A DNA stretch of 64,000 nucleotides from Gelidibacter gilvus (GTDB taxonomy: Bacteria > Bacteroidota > Bacteroidia > Flavobacteriales > Flavobacteriaceae). The stretch covers positions 186,001-250,000 of the forward strand of contig NZ_SDDZ01000005.1 in assembly GCF_004115975.1 (NCBI RefSeq), in the 5' to 3' direction. This document shows, piece by piece, positions 28,157 through 42,855 of this stretch. Position numbers and translations under genes: made by a program. Position 1 is the first letter of the stretch; every line of letters begins with the position of its first letter. A model generated the notes under the pieces. The model had not been told where the DNA came from. It worked only from the letters and a program-made list of their open reading frames with translations, and did not search any database.

Positions 28157-28762
28157 TTGAAGCGAATCATTTTATTAGTTTTTATATCAAGCATCATCAT
28201 CTCTTGTCAAGATAAAACACCCCATCGGAATTTACTTCAAGACCATTCTTTAACTAAAACGGAAAGACTCGATCTGTTTTTAGAATCGCCAATCACTATT
28301 AATACCAACGCGAACGAACAGCGATTAAACAACATCAAATTCCATAAGAGCTATATTCTAAATGATAATCCACATTTTAATTCTGACAGCGACTCTATTG
28401 CGAAGGCAACTTCAAACAGCTATGTGATCCTAAATGGATCGTCTTTTGACAAAGAACAAGATTCCATAATTAGAATATCTTCAAATACGGACGTCATTGA
28501 GATTTTAAAAAACAAATATGTAGAACGTATTACCTATATGAGATTGAATTCAAACGGAATACAATTAAATTATGGCGTGCATTTAGGAATGGCCTTGGAT
28601 GATTTTACGAAACTATTTCCTTTAGAAATAAACGAAAATCATGTTGCATCTTATATCGATAACGACTCTTTTGAAGTGAAATTCATATTTGATGAAGACA
28701 GCAAAAGGTTAAAGGAGTTCAACTACTTATCAATAATGGACTGGTTCTTGGTTCATCGCTAA
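28157..28762 (+). CDS. Small lipoprotein of unknown function
   Basis: An uncharacterised lipoprotein of about 202 residues. I see a signal peptide with a lipobox (IIISC) and no ATG in frame ahead of it, so a TTG is used. TTG at 28157 (giving M-KRIILLVF) puts the signal peptide at the very N-terminus and is preferred; TTG at 28124 is the alternative. The mature part is hydrophilic, with no domain I can name. The C-terminal block YGVHLGMALDDFTKLFP resembles the 'starts, then G-M-x-x-D-x-x' segment of small lipoproteins that hang near stress or envelope genes, but this is weak. It stands alone between a terminator and the CHRD gene. Its place between two glycan blocks may be accidental. Confidence 0.65.
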   Translation: MKRIILLVFISSIIISCQDKTPHRNLLQDHSLTKTERLDLFLESPITINTNANEQRLNNIKFHKSYILNDNPHFNSDSDSIAKATSNSYVILNGSSFDKEQDSIIRISSNTDVIEILKNKYVERITYMRLNSNGIQLNYGVHLGMALDDFTKLFPLEINENHVASYIDNDSFEVKFIFDEDSKRLKEFNYLSIMDWFLVHR

Positions 28763-29152
28763 AGCAGTTCTCAAATGCATTTCTATCATTATATATGATG
28801 AAAGAAACTTTCGATTTATAAACTTAATGACCAATTATTAGTAATTTGATATTCGTTAAAAATCTTACTACTGTAAAACTCTAAACAAGTTTCCAAATAA
28901 AAACTTGGCTCATCCCTCAAAATGGAAGATTTAATCCCTAACCCGTAGTGAGATTTACCACATTTTTTCAATAATTCTGCCCCCTAACCTCTAAGAGTTT
29001 TAAAAATCATCTACTCGTCTTACACCCATAATTTGATCAAAAGACAAGGTTAAACTAACGTTAAAATAAAATTTACACGCAATTTATTATTGAATAACGT
29101 TGTTATACAACAATTAAGAAAATCCTTTTCTTAAACGTATAACTTAAAAATT
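28763..29152. other. Intergenic region upstream of the CHRD gene
   Basis: This stretch of 390 bases has stop codons in all frames and no repeat family I can identify. Just upstream of the CHRD gene there is a small inverted repeat (GTTGTTATACAAC, about 29099-29111). No TAnnTTTG promoter match was found. It probably carries the promoter and leader of the CHRD gene. Confidence 0.4.
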
Positions 29153-29602
29153 ATGAAAATTATGAAACAAATATTCAAATTCGTTGCGATTTTAGCAATT
29201 ATTATTGGCGTGGCATCATGTAGTGATGATGATGACAATACCACACCAGATCCAAATGTTGTATATGAAACAACACTATCCGGAGCCAACGAAGTTCCAG
29301 CAAATAGTTCAGAGGCAAAGGGCACTGCCACACTTACATTTAATAAGGATACAAAAATTTTCACATTAAATGTCACCCATGATATTGCCACTCCAACCAT
29401 GGGACATGTGCATAAAGCTGCTGCGGGTGAAAATGGCTCAGTTATATTTCCATTTACATCTCTAGCCTCACCAATTTCTTTTACAAGTCCCGTTTTGACA
29501 GAAGACCAAATTGCTGACTTAAACAATGGACTTTACTATGTAAATATTCATACGGAATTATTTCCAGGAGGGGAAATCCGTGGAAATCTTGTAAAGAAAT
29601 AA
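29153..29602 (+). CDS. CHRD-domain lipoprotein
   Basis: A 149-residue lipoprotein. The signal peptide ends with a lipobox (VASC, Cys23), followed immediately by SDDDD, an acidic run of the kind that acts as a lipoprotein export signal to the cell surface in Bacteroidota. Residues about 38-147 form a single CHRD domain, seen by the motifs LSGANEVPANSS, MGHVHKAAAGENG and NIHTELFPGGEIRGNL. CHRD was named for chordin; its bacterial function is unknown, and metal binding through the conserved histidines is only speculation. A clean terminator follows. Nothing links it to the glycan genes apart from location. Confidence 0.88.
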   Translation: MKIMKQIFKFVAILAIIIGVASCSDDDDNTTPDPNVVYETTLSGANEVPANSSEAKGTATLTFNKDTKIFTLNVTHDIATPTMGHVHKAAAGENGSVIFPFTSLASPISFTSPVLTEDQIADLNNGLYYVNIHTELFPGGEIRGNLVKK

Positions 29603-29625
29603 AAAATAATGATATTTTATATTCC

Positions 29626-29656
29626 AAGCCGATTCATAAGGAATCGGCTTTTTTTA
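29626..29656 (+). terminator. Intrinsic terminator after the CHRD gene
   Basis: AAGCCGATT at 29626-29634 pairs perfectly with AATCGGCTT at 29642-29650 and runs into seven T residues. It lies 24 bases after the CHRD stop. The adjacent sulfatase is read towards it from the other side. Confidence 0.9.
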
Positions 29657-29759
29657 ATTTCCTTTCGATGAAATCCAAGCGTAAAAAATCATGTTTTGGC
29701 ACTGATTAGTAAATCCATTTTCACATTGCAACTGAAAATGAAGTCCAAAAATCTTTTTA

Positions 29760-31364
29760 TTATTTGTTGTACTGATCAATATATTTTTTATCCAAGGATT
29801 CCGAATCTTTATATTTCTCTCTTGTTTCCTGAAGTTTCTGTTTCATTTCAGCAACCACCTTGGCATATTTTGGATCATTGATCACATTGTTAATTTCCCT
29901 TGGATCTTTTTTGCGGTCATACAATTCCCATTCGTTGACATCATGATAAAAATGGATGATCTTATAATCTTTCGTAGCGATCCCATAATGCCTTTTCACG
30001 GCGTGTTCGGCAGGATATTCGTAATAATGATAGTAGACAGCATCTCGATCCCAAACGGCTTTATTACCCGTTAAAAGCGGCACCAAGCTCTCTCCTTGCA
30101 TGTCTTTTGGCGCTGTAACACCGGCAACTTCAAGAAAGGTTTGAGCAAAATCCAGATTCTGAACCATTTCATCTTCAGTAATCCCTGGCCTAATTTTATT
30201 TGGCCATTTGATCAATAATGGTGTTTTAAAAGATTCGTTGTACATAAAACGCTTGTCAAACCAACCGTGCTCGCCCAAATAAAATCCCTGATCGGAGGTA
30301 TAAATAACGATGGTATTATCGGCAAGGTTTTCATCATCCAAATAATCCAATACACGACCTACGTTATCATCAACAGAAGCAATCGTCCCTAGATAGTCTT
30401 GCAAGTAGCGCTGATATTTCCATACCGTAAGCGTGGAATCATTCATAGTAGGATAGCGCTTTTTGAAATCCTCATTGATAGGACCATAAACAGCATCCCA
30501 ACTGGCGCGTTGTTCAACAGTCATACCATATAAACTTTCTCCGAGCTGGCTCCATTGTTCAATACCGAGTTCCTTAACCGTTTCTGGAGTTAATTTATTA
30601 TCGTTGATAAGCGACATGTGCTTTAAGATGCCCATTTCTGCAGTTTTTGCAGCAGTGCCTCTTGTCTTATAATCATCGAACAAGGTTTCCGGCAAAGGAA
30701 AAGTTTTCTGGGTATATTCCTTATAATACTTTTCACTTGGCAACCAGGCGCGATGTGGTGCTTTGTGCAAATACATTAACATAAACGGTTTGTTTGGATC
30801 CCTTCGGTTTTTCATCCAATCCAAAGTCAGATCGGTAGTGATGTCGGTCACGTAACCCTCAATGATGGTATCTCCTTTTTGGGTAATAAATTTAGGATTG
30901 TAATATTCCCCTTGGCCAGGTAGAATTTTGAATTCATCAAACCCTTTCGGATTATTTCCAAAGTGCAATTTTCCAAACATCGCTGTTTGATAACCTGCTT
31001 TCTGAAGGATCTGCGGGAACGTGACATTGGTGGTATCAAATTCACTTAAGTTATCTATTTTACCATTGATATGGCTGTGTTTTCCGGTGAGGATCACTGC
31101 TCTTGACGGTGCACAAATGGAATTGGTAACCGTGGCGTTAGTAAACAACATGCCTTCATTGGCAATCCTATCGATATTTGGCGTGTGTATCAAGGTCTTG
31201 TCATAAGCACTTATGGCCTGATACGCATGATCATCAGACATAATGAAAATGATGTTGGGTTTTTCAGAAGTTGCCTGTTCCGTTTTTTCAGAAGCTTTTT
31301 CTTGCTTACAACTTACCATCAGTAAGCTGCCAAAAACAATGATTAAGAGTTTAAAATATGTCAT
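29760..31364 (-). CDS. S1-family sulfatase, Cys type, lipoprotein (possible GlcNAc-6-sulfatase)
   Basis: Hydrolyses a sulfate ester from a glycan. The protein has 534 residues with a lipobox (LMVSC, Cys19). The N-terminal metal site IFIMSDDHAYQ and the sulfatase signature CAPSR, whose Cys84 is oxidised to formylglycine, are intact, as are KAPHRAW, the TSDQGFYLGEHGWFDKRFMYNES block and the C-terminal YDRKKDPRE block. The overall pattern is closest, from memory, to N-acetylglucosamine-6-O-sulfatases active on mucin or glycosaminoglycans; this linkage call is inference. No sulfatase-maturing enzyme is seen in the window, so maturation must be encoded elsewhere. It is the last gene of the minus-strand sulfatase-GH27-GH2 set. 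Confidence 0.9.
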   Translation of the reverse strand: MTYFKLLIIVFGSLLMVSCKQEKASEKTEQATSEKPNIIFIMSDDHAYQAISAYDKTLIHTPNIDRIANEGMLFTNATVTNSICAPSRAVILTGKHSHINGKIDNLSEFDTTNVTFPQILQKAGYQTAMFGKLHFGNNPKGFDEFKILPGQGEYYNPKFITQKGDTIIEGYVTDITTDLTLDWMKNRRDPNKPFMLMYLHKAPHRAWLPSEKYYKEYTQKTFPLPETLFDDYKTRGTAAKTAEMGILKHMSLINDNKLTPETVKELGIEQWSQLGESLYGMTVEQRASWDAVYGPINEDFKKRYPTMNDSTLTVWKYQRYLQDYLGTIASVDDNVGRVLDYLDDENLADNTIVIYTSDQGFYLGEHGWFDKRFMYNESFKTPLLIKWPNKIRPGITEDEMVQNLDFAQTFLEVAGVTAPKDMQGESLVPLLTGNKAVWDRDAVYYHYYEYPAEHAVKRHYGIATKDYKIIHFYHDVNEWELYDRKKDPREINNVINDPKYAKVVAEMKQKLQETREKYKDSESLDKKYIDQYNK

Positions 31365-31495
31365 AAAAATTTATTTTTAATTTAATGCTTTTCGGTTTCT
31401 AAAGACAAGTTATAAGCGATTCAATTTTTATTTATAGTATCCATCATCCATAAATATTTTCGGATGTTGAGATTCCGAATGCAAAAGCCTTTTCT

Positions 31496-31600
31496 CTCTG
31501 TGACCCTCTGTGAAACCTCTGTGAAACTCTGTGTCACAACTTTTCAACCGCAAAGCATACAAAGATTTTCTGCAAGGGTCGCGATAGAAATTTTTTCTAC
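31496..31600. repeat. Helically phased CTCTGTG repeats with a flanking CTTTGCGGTT-type segment
   Basis: CTCTGTG occurs at 31496, 31506, 31517 and 31527, i.e. with a spacing of 10, 11 and 10 bases. It is followed by ACCGCAAAGCATACAAAG (from about 31548), which read on the minus strand resembles the CTTTGCGGTT intergenic repeats seen in flavobacterial genomes. It lies in the 239-base gap between the two sulfatase genes. It may be a dispersed intergenic repeat or a phased protein-binding tract. Confidence 0.5.
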
Positions 31601-31603
31601 TCC

Positions 31604-33178
31604 CTATTCAAAAATCGCCTCCACTCCATCAATCACAAAAGATGCATTCTCTGGCGTATGATGTTCTTTTTTTACAATCTCAAAGAATTTTTCGAGCATT
31701 TCTGGATGTTGGTCCATAATATTATGTTCCTCTCGAATATCGGCATTCAAATCATACAACTCAACGTTCTTATTCCCGTCTTTAATATTTTTCCAGATCA
31801 TTTTCCATTTGCCCATTCTCACCGCAACTTGTCCATTATAGCCCGCGAACTCCCAATAAAGATATTCATGTTCCTTTTGCTTTTCGGTATTCGTAAGCGT
31901 GTTATAAAAACTAATACCATCGGATTTATAGTCGGTTTGGACATTGGCAATCTCATTTAAGGTAGGCATCACATCGTAAAATGCAGAGATATGATCTGTT
32001 TTCGAACCAGCTTTTATTTTAGCAGGCCATGTGGCAATCATGGGCACTCTTATCCCACCTTCGTATAAAAACCCTTTGCCTCTCCCATCACTACTATCAA
32101 ATGGCGCAGCACTATCAAACCAAACGGCGTCACCACCACCGGCTGAGCTAGGTCCATTATCAGAGGTAAATACAATGAGCGTATTTTCATAAAGACCTTC
32201 TTCTTTTAAATACGCGACCAACTTACCAACATTTTCATCCAAATAAGAAATCATCGCCGCATAGGTCGCGTGTGGATATCGGGTTGGAAAATAATCTGCG
32301 CCTTTGTCCTCAATAAAATGATGTGGTTTTTCATCACCAAATTTCTTGACGTAATAATCGATCCATTTTTGCGGCGCTTGCAAGGGTACGTGTGGGATTG
32401 GACTTGCCCAATACACAAAGAAGGGATCCTTTTTATTTTCATCAATAAAACCCATCATTTTATCAAAAATCAAGGACGGGCTATAATCAGGCTGTGTGTA
32501 TTTAGCATAGGATTCTAAAGAAAACGCATCACTTCCTTTGGCCAAGCCTTCGTGTGGGGCAATGGTATCATTATTTAAATACACACGGTTTTCGTTTTCA
32601 TACAAATGTACCGGCGTATAGGTGTGTGCTTGACGCTGGCAATTGTATCCAAAAAAGTAGTCGAAGCCCATTCTTGTTGGGATAGACTCCGTTTGTGGTG
32701 CTCCCAATCCCCATTTGCCAACAATAGCAGTTTTATAATCTGCTTTTTTCAATAATTGAGCGATTGTGACGCTTTTTTTAGGCATCGGGCGTTGTCCTTC
32801 CAAAGTAGAATCTGCAATCATGGCGCGATAATTCCAAACATTTCCGCGTTCTTCCCATTCGTCATTCCCTCTAATACTGGCGTGACCGCCATGCAATCCC
32901 GTTAACAATGAAGCCCTAGCTGGCGCACACACAGGCGATGCTGAATAATGTTGGGTAAACAACAGGCCTTCTTTAGCCAAGGCATCAATATTAGGCGTTT
33001 CTATTTTGGTCTGTCCGTAAACGCCCAAATCGCCATAACCTAAATCGTCCGCAAGGATATAAATGATATTGGGTTTTTGATGGACTTCGGTTTTAGCAGA
33101 ATCATTTGCCTTTTTATCTTGACAGCTAGAAAGGGAGACTATTAAAATAAAAGATGTTAAAATCTGAATTAATTTCAT
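31604..33178 (-). CDS. S1-family arylsulfatase-like sulfatase, Cys type, lipoprotein
   Basis: A second sulfatase, 524 residues, lipobox SLSSC (Cys19). The metal motif YILADDLGYGDLGVYG is followed by the signature CAPARASLLTG, with the formylglycine Cys84. Further blocks are the KWGLG motif with its catalytic lysine, IPHVPLQAP with active-site histidine, and FTSDNGPSSAGGG. The arrangement is typical of the arylsulfatase A-like branch, which in Bacteroidota often removes galactose- or GalNAc-linked sulfate. The exact position cannot be read by eye. It differs clearly from its neighbour at 29760-31364, so the two are not recent duplicates and probably act on different sulfate esters. It follows GH27 after a repeat-filled gap. 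Confidence 0.92.
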   Translation of the reverse strand: MKLIQILTSFILIVSLSSCQDKKANDSAKTEVHQKPNIIYILADDLGYGDLGVYGQTKIETPNIDALAKEGLLFTQHYSASPVCAPARASLLTGLHGGHASIRGNDEWEERGNVWNYRAMIADSTLEGQRPMPKKSVTIAQLLKKADYKTAIVGKWGLGAPQTESIPTRMGFDYFFGYNCQRQAHTYTPVHLYENENRVYLNNDTIAPHEGLAKGSDAFSLESYAKYTQPDYSPSLIFDKMMGFIDENKKDPFFVYWASPIPHVPLQAPQKWIDYYVKKFGDEKPHHFIEDKGADYFPTRYPHATYAAMISYLDENVGKLVAYLKEEGLYENTLIVFTSDNGPSSAGGGDAVWFDSAAPFDSSDGRGKGFLYEGGIRVPMIATWPAKIKAGSKTDHISAFYDVMPTLNEIANVQTDYKSDGISFYNTLTNTEKQKEHEYLYWEFAGYNGQVAVRMGKWKMIWKNIKDGNKNVELYDLNADIREEHNIMDQHPEMLEKFFEIVKKEHHTPENASFVIDGVEAIFE

Positions 33179-33493
33179 GCGATAATCTGTTTTTAATTTT
33201 TAGTTGAGATATGCATTTTTCTTGTTTTTGATCTTTTTACAAGTTGCATCGCCATTGGCGGCTGCTCGATACGTTCCTGCGCCCTTCACTGAGCACCTTA
33301 AACAATCGATGTTTAAATTCAAAACCCATTTAAGATGTCGCCTCTCTGAGGCTTGATTTTTACTAATTATACATTGGCTACAAAGATGTCATCCCTATGG
33401 GATTTCTAAGCTCCAGCGGAGCGGAATATTTGTAGTTTAAATATGCATAGGGAATAGAGCTCCGTAGGAGCGCCATCTCAATGGACGATTTAA
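33179..33493. repeat. Gap with inverted CTACAAAGATG-family repeats
   Basis: This 315-base gap between the second sulfatase and GH27 carries CTACAAAGATGTC (33378-33390) and, in inverted orientation, TTTGTAG (33429-33435) and AGCTCCGTAGGAGCGCCATCTC (33458-33479). The same family appears at 51330-51545 and 58450-58590. A further GC-rich piece (cgatacgttcctgcgcccttcactgag, about 33269-33295) is also repeat-like. No gene is seen. Confidence 0.6.
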
Positions 33494-34747
33494 TTATTTA
33501 TTCTGAAAAATATTGAACGGTTTTGAAACACCGTCAAGCTTTAAAACAACCACACCATGTGGCGCCACTTCAAAGCTTAAAGTTTTCTTTGTACTGGTTT
33601 CAAAATCCTTCTTTGCCCATAAATCGCGATAACTATAACTTTCTGAAGCATCCAAACCTATCGTATCCAAATCAAAAGAAATGGTTGCTGCTTTTTCTGA
33701 TCTGTTCAAAAGTGTGACCGCTACTTTCCCACTCATTGTGGAAATCAATGGTTTTGCCCAAACTTCCAAATCGCCACGTTTATCCAAGCGGCGTGCTTGA
33801 TAAACCAAAGGATCCTGATTGAGTGCGATAATTTCTTTATTGGTTAAAATTTCAATGGTTTGATCAGTCATATATCTCAAATCATTGCCTGCCAAAAGAG
33901 GTGAGTTCATCATGCACCACATGGTAAAATGCGTTTTATCTTCTTCATAAGTCATTCCTCTTCCTACTTGCAACATATCCATATCATTGACATGACCCGG
34001 AGAAGCGTATTTCCATAAATCGGCATTCAAATCGATGATGTGTAGAATGGAACTAAATTCGTTGGAAATATCGCCTGAAATTCGCCAGGAATCGGCAATT
34101 TGAAGCGCCCATTCACCAGGAAATTCCCATCGACAGATATTAAAAACCGTGTGGGGTTTGATCTCTTTTATAATATTGGCGATTTGGGTGTAGCGTGTTT
34201 CTTCATCGAGATCTAACCAATCGCCACCACACCAATCGACTTTAATGAAATCGTAGTTCCAGTCGTTAAGCATCAGTTTCAAATCCTTTCGATCGTGACC
34301 CATTAGTCCTGAGCCTACACCTATCGTATCTTTATCCCAGTGGGAAGCACAGGTATTGATGCCCGCATCGGAGTAAATTCCGGCTTTTAAGCCTTTAGAA
34401 TGGATATAATCTGAAATCACTTTCATACCATTTGGAAATCGTACAGGATGGACGAGCAAATCACCATGATCATCACGACCAGCAAAAAACCCATCGTCAA
34501 TATTGACATAAGCATAGCCTACTTCAGCCATCCCGGAAGACACCATAAAATCGGCTTGCGCTTTAATCACCTCCTCATTAATATCCACATGAAAATTATT
34601 CCAGCTGGACCATCCCATAATGGGCGTTTGTGGTTTATTAGTCGCAAGTGATATTGGTCCATTCAAATCATCCGACCTTATCTCCTGTTCTTGATTTTTA
34701 CAAGACACGAGCAGAATCACCGCTAAAAAAAGACCATATTTTATCAT
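33494..34747 (-). CDS. GH27 alpha-galactosidase / alpha-N-acetylgalactosaminidase
   Basis: A lipoprotein of 417 residues (lipobox LVSC, Cys16) with a GH27 TIM barrel (about 35-310) and a C-terminal beta domain. Family signatures are GWSSWNNF, YVNIDDGFF, GLKAGIYSDAG and KVDWCGG with nucleophile Asp171. The acid/base Asp226 lies in SGDISNEF. GH27 retaining enzymes remove terminal alpha-galactose or alpha-GalNAc; I cannot decide which from sequence alone. The company of two GH2 beta-galactosidases fits removal of outer alpha-Gal caps, while GH109 elsewhere in the window would cover alpha-GalNAc. The frame is open to 34786, but the ATG at 34747 starts the signal peptide. It starts 88 bases after the end of the GH2 gene upstream. 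Confidence 0.92.
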   Translation of the reverse strand: MIKYGLFLAVILLVSCKNQEQEIRSDDLNGPISLATNKPQTPIMGWSSWNNFHVDINEEVIKAQADFMVSSGMAEVGYAYVNIDDGFFAGRDDHGDLLVHPVRFPNGMKVISDYIHSKGLKAGIYSDAGINTCASHWDKDTIGVGSGLMGHDRKDLKLMLNDWNYDFIKVDWCGGDWLDLDEETRYTQIANIIKEIKPHTVFNICRWEFPGEWALQIADSWRISGDISNEFSSILHIIDLNADLWKYASPGHVNDMDMLQVGRGMTYEEDKTHFTMWCMMNSPLLAGNDLRYMTDQTIEILTNKEIIALNQDPLVYQARRLDKRGDLEVWAKPLISTMSGKVAVTLLNRSEKAATISFDLDTIGLDASESYSYRDLWAKKDFETSTKKTLSFEVAPHGVVVLKLDGVSKPFNIFQNK

Positions 34748-34834
34748 TTCATTTGATTTATAAAAACCAATATCGACTTTCTGCATGTTGCAATAAAGTC
34801 GATATGGTATTTTTTATAGCATTATTTTAATTTC

Positions 34835-41339
<6,505 letters not shown>

Positions 41340-41456
41340 TTATATAGAATGCATAATTAAACTTTTAATAATCATTTTCACTATCAGCAGTTTTAATAGC
41401 CAAAAGCATTCGTTTTTGGACTGAATGAGCAACGATTATTACTACAATGAATGCCC

Positions 41457-41464
41457 TAAATTTA
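41457..41464 (-). promoter_or_regulatory. Weak -7 candidate upstream of the GH2 operon
   Basis: The palindromic TAAATTTA differs from the TAnnTTTG consensus by one base and lies on the gene side of the operator-like motif at 41483-41503. No well-placed -33 TTG is seen, so this is a tentative mark only. Confidence 0.2.
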
Positions 41465-41482
41465 AGCAATATTTCATCAATA

Positions 41483-41503
41483 GTATTATGTAGGACATAT
41501 TAA
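41483..41503. promoter_or_regulatory. Second copy of the GTATTATGTANNACATATTAA motif
   Basis: This 21-base sequence equals 18313-18333 at 19 positions; only the central two bases differ (GG instead of TT). The core TATGT-N3-ACATA is palindromic. Both copies lie in promoter regions of glycan operons about 23 kb apart. I infer a shared operator for a regulator not encoded in the window. Confidence 0.5.
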
Positions 41504-41530
41504 ATCTACGAAAACGGTTTCGTGGATTTA
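41501..41530. promoter_or_regulatory. 30-bp near-perfect palindrome with LacI-type core
   Basis: TAAATCTACGAAAAC / GGTTTCGTGGATTTA pairs at 13 of 15 positions. The core ACGAAAACGGTTTCGT looks like operators of LacI-family repressors. It abuts the motif at 41483-41503, and together they form a compact control region upstream of the longer GH2. It could alternatively be a hairpin ending the upstream PNGase F transcript, but no T-tract follows. Confidence 0.45.
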
Positions 41531-41570
41531 CTATTTAAAAGGGTATAAAAACCTATAATTAAGGAACTTT

Positions 41571-42749
41571 TTATTCGTAAGTCAAATACGCCGAAACCAG
41601 CCAATGGTTTAATTTATCACCCTCAACAGGCGTCGCCGGGATTTTAATTTTGATAGCATGATCACCAGCTTTCAAATTACCTAAATCTACTACCATTGGT
41701 TCCACAAATGACCCAGGGCACCAGTTGGAACGTGACAAATCTGAAGATGCAATACGCTCTTCAATTTCCTTAATTTCATATTTTCTGGTTTCAGAACTTA
41801 TATAAGACGCCGAATCTTTCTTGATCCACACGCCCGAAGTTGGATTGAAACGTCTAAAAGAGGCACAATCATCACGCCACGGAATGGTATCCAATACCAA
41901 TTTGCCATCAAAATAGACACTGTTTTTGATTTTGATAAATTCATCACCACCGCTGTGCCCACCGTGGCCTGTTGTGATATAATGTAGCTTTACGTTTTTT
42001 GCATTCTTTTTTAAATGAATGGTTTGCTCTAAATCTTTATGGGCGAAATTATCCGGTATTTGCTGTCCGCCAACATACGGAATCGTATTTACTAGTGGTA
42101 TCACGGAAACTTTTTGTTGTTTTCTGTCGGAATAGGTCAATTCCATATCAAAGTCATAGCCTTCGGCAGTCCAAGTGTCAATCCAAACGCCCACATAAAA
42201 TGTACCGGTGACCAGACTTTCCAAATCGGTAATGTCATGTTCCCAAACCACTTGTTTTTCCCATGAAGGGATATAAACTGGTTTTCTATATTTCACTTTG
42301 TTATCACTGTAATGTCCTACGCCAAATGGGGTCATAAATCGCATTAATTCTACCACTGGATTATAGCTTTTACCGGTGACAAATCCGGCGTATTTATCAT
42401 CCACATAAGAATCTGATGGGAATTTTTCGTCTTTTTCCGCAATGGAAAGAATGGAGAGTTTCTCTGGATCGGTGACCACAAAGCAAGATCCGGACTTATC
42501 CCAACGATCGCCAGCGGAACGTACAGTCAATTTGATTTTCACATCAGTTCCATTTGCAAATGTGGGCACGGTCACTTTTTTGTAGACCAAACGTCCGTCC
42601 ATTAAGCTGACGGCTTCAGCATCCGTACCTTTTTCACCACTAAAATTTAGAGGTTGTTTTTCAAAGACCTTGTAAGTTGATGGATTTTGTGCGTAGACCG
42701 AAACGAACGTGGCTAAAAGGAATGTTATGAGGAGGGATTTGAGTTTCAT
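41571..42749 (-). CDS. Peptide-N-glycosidase F-family enzyme (PNGase F)
   Basis: Cleaves the amide between the core GlcNAc and asparagine, releasing whole N-glycans and converting Asn to Asp. It has 392 residues with a signal peptide ending VYAQ, then the two jelly-roll halves of the PNGase F fold (about 30-215 and 220-390). Recognisable blocks are GDRWDKSGSCFVV, where Asp84 corresponds to the essential Asp60 of the Elizabethkingia enzyme; TTGHGGHSGGDEF, with Glu270 in the region of Glu206; and SRSNWCPGS. At the place I align to Glu118 (TETW) this protein has Asp191 in WIDTW, which may alter activity. It is the last gene of the GH92-GH92-PNGase F group. Alignment positions are from memory. 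Confidence 0.88.
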   Translation of the reverse strand: MKLKSLLITFLLATFVSVYAQNPSTYKVFEKQPLNFSGEKGTDAEAVSLMDGRLVYKKVTVPTFANGTDVKIKLTVRSAGDRWDKSGSCFVVTDPEKLSILSIAEKDEKFPSDSYVDDKYAGFVTGKSYNPVVELMRFMTPFGVGHYSDNKVKYRKPVYIPSWEKQVVWEHDITDLESLVTGTFYVGVWIDTWTAEGYDFDMELTYSDRKQQKVSVIPLVNTIPYVGGQQIPDNFAHKDLEQTIHLKKNAKNVKLHYITTGHGGHSGGDEFIKIKNSVYFDGKLVLDTIPWRDDCASFRRFNPTSGVWIKKDSASYISSETRKYEIKEIEERIASSDLSRSNWCPGSFVEPMVVDLGNLKAGDHAIKIKIPATPVEGDKLNHWLVSAYLTYE

Positions 42750-42793
42750 TTTTAAAATGTTTATTAGTTTTTAGTTTTTGAAATTGTGGTTAA

Positions 42794-42824
42794 GACCTAC
42801 AAGGTTTTGGAAACCTTGCAGGTC
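42794..42824. repeat. GACCTACAAGGTTTT palindrome
   Basis: GACCTACAAGGTTT is inverted as AAACCTTGCAGGTC, and a degenerate third arm (AACTTGCAGGTC) follows. The same family occurs at 57275-57337 and 58681-58713. It lies between GH92 and PNGase F, where it may form a hairpin in the shared transcript. Confidence 0.6.
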
Positions 42825-42855
42825 GCGGGAAACTTGCAGGTCTCCGTAACATTAT

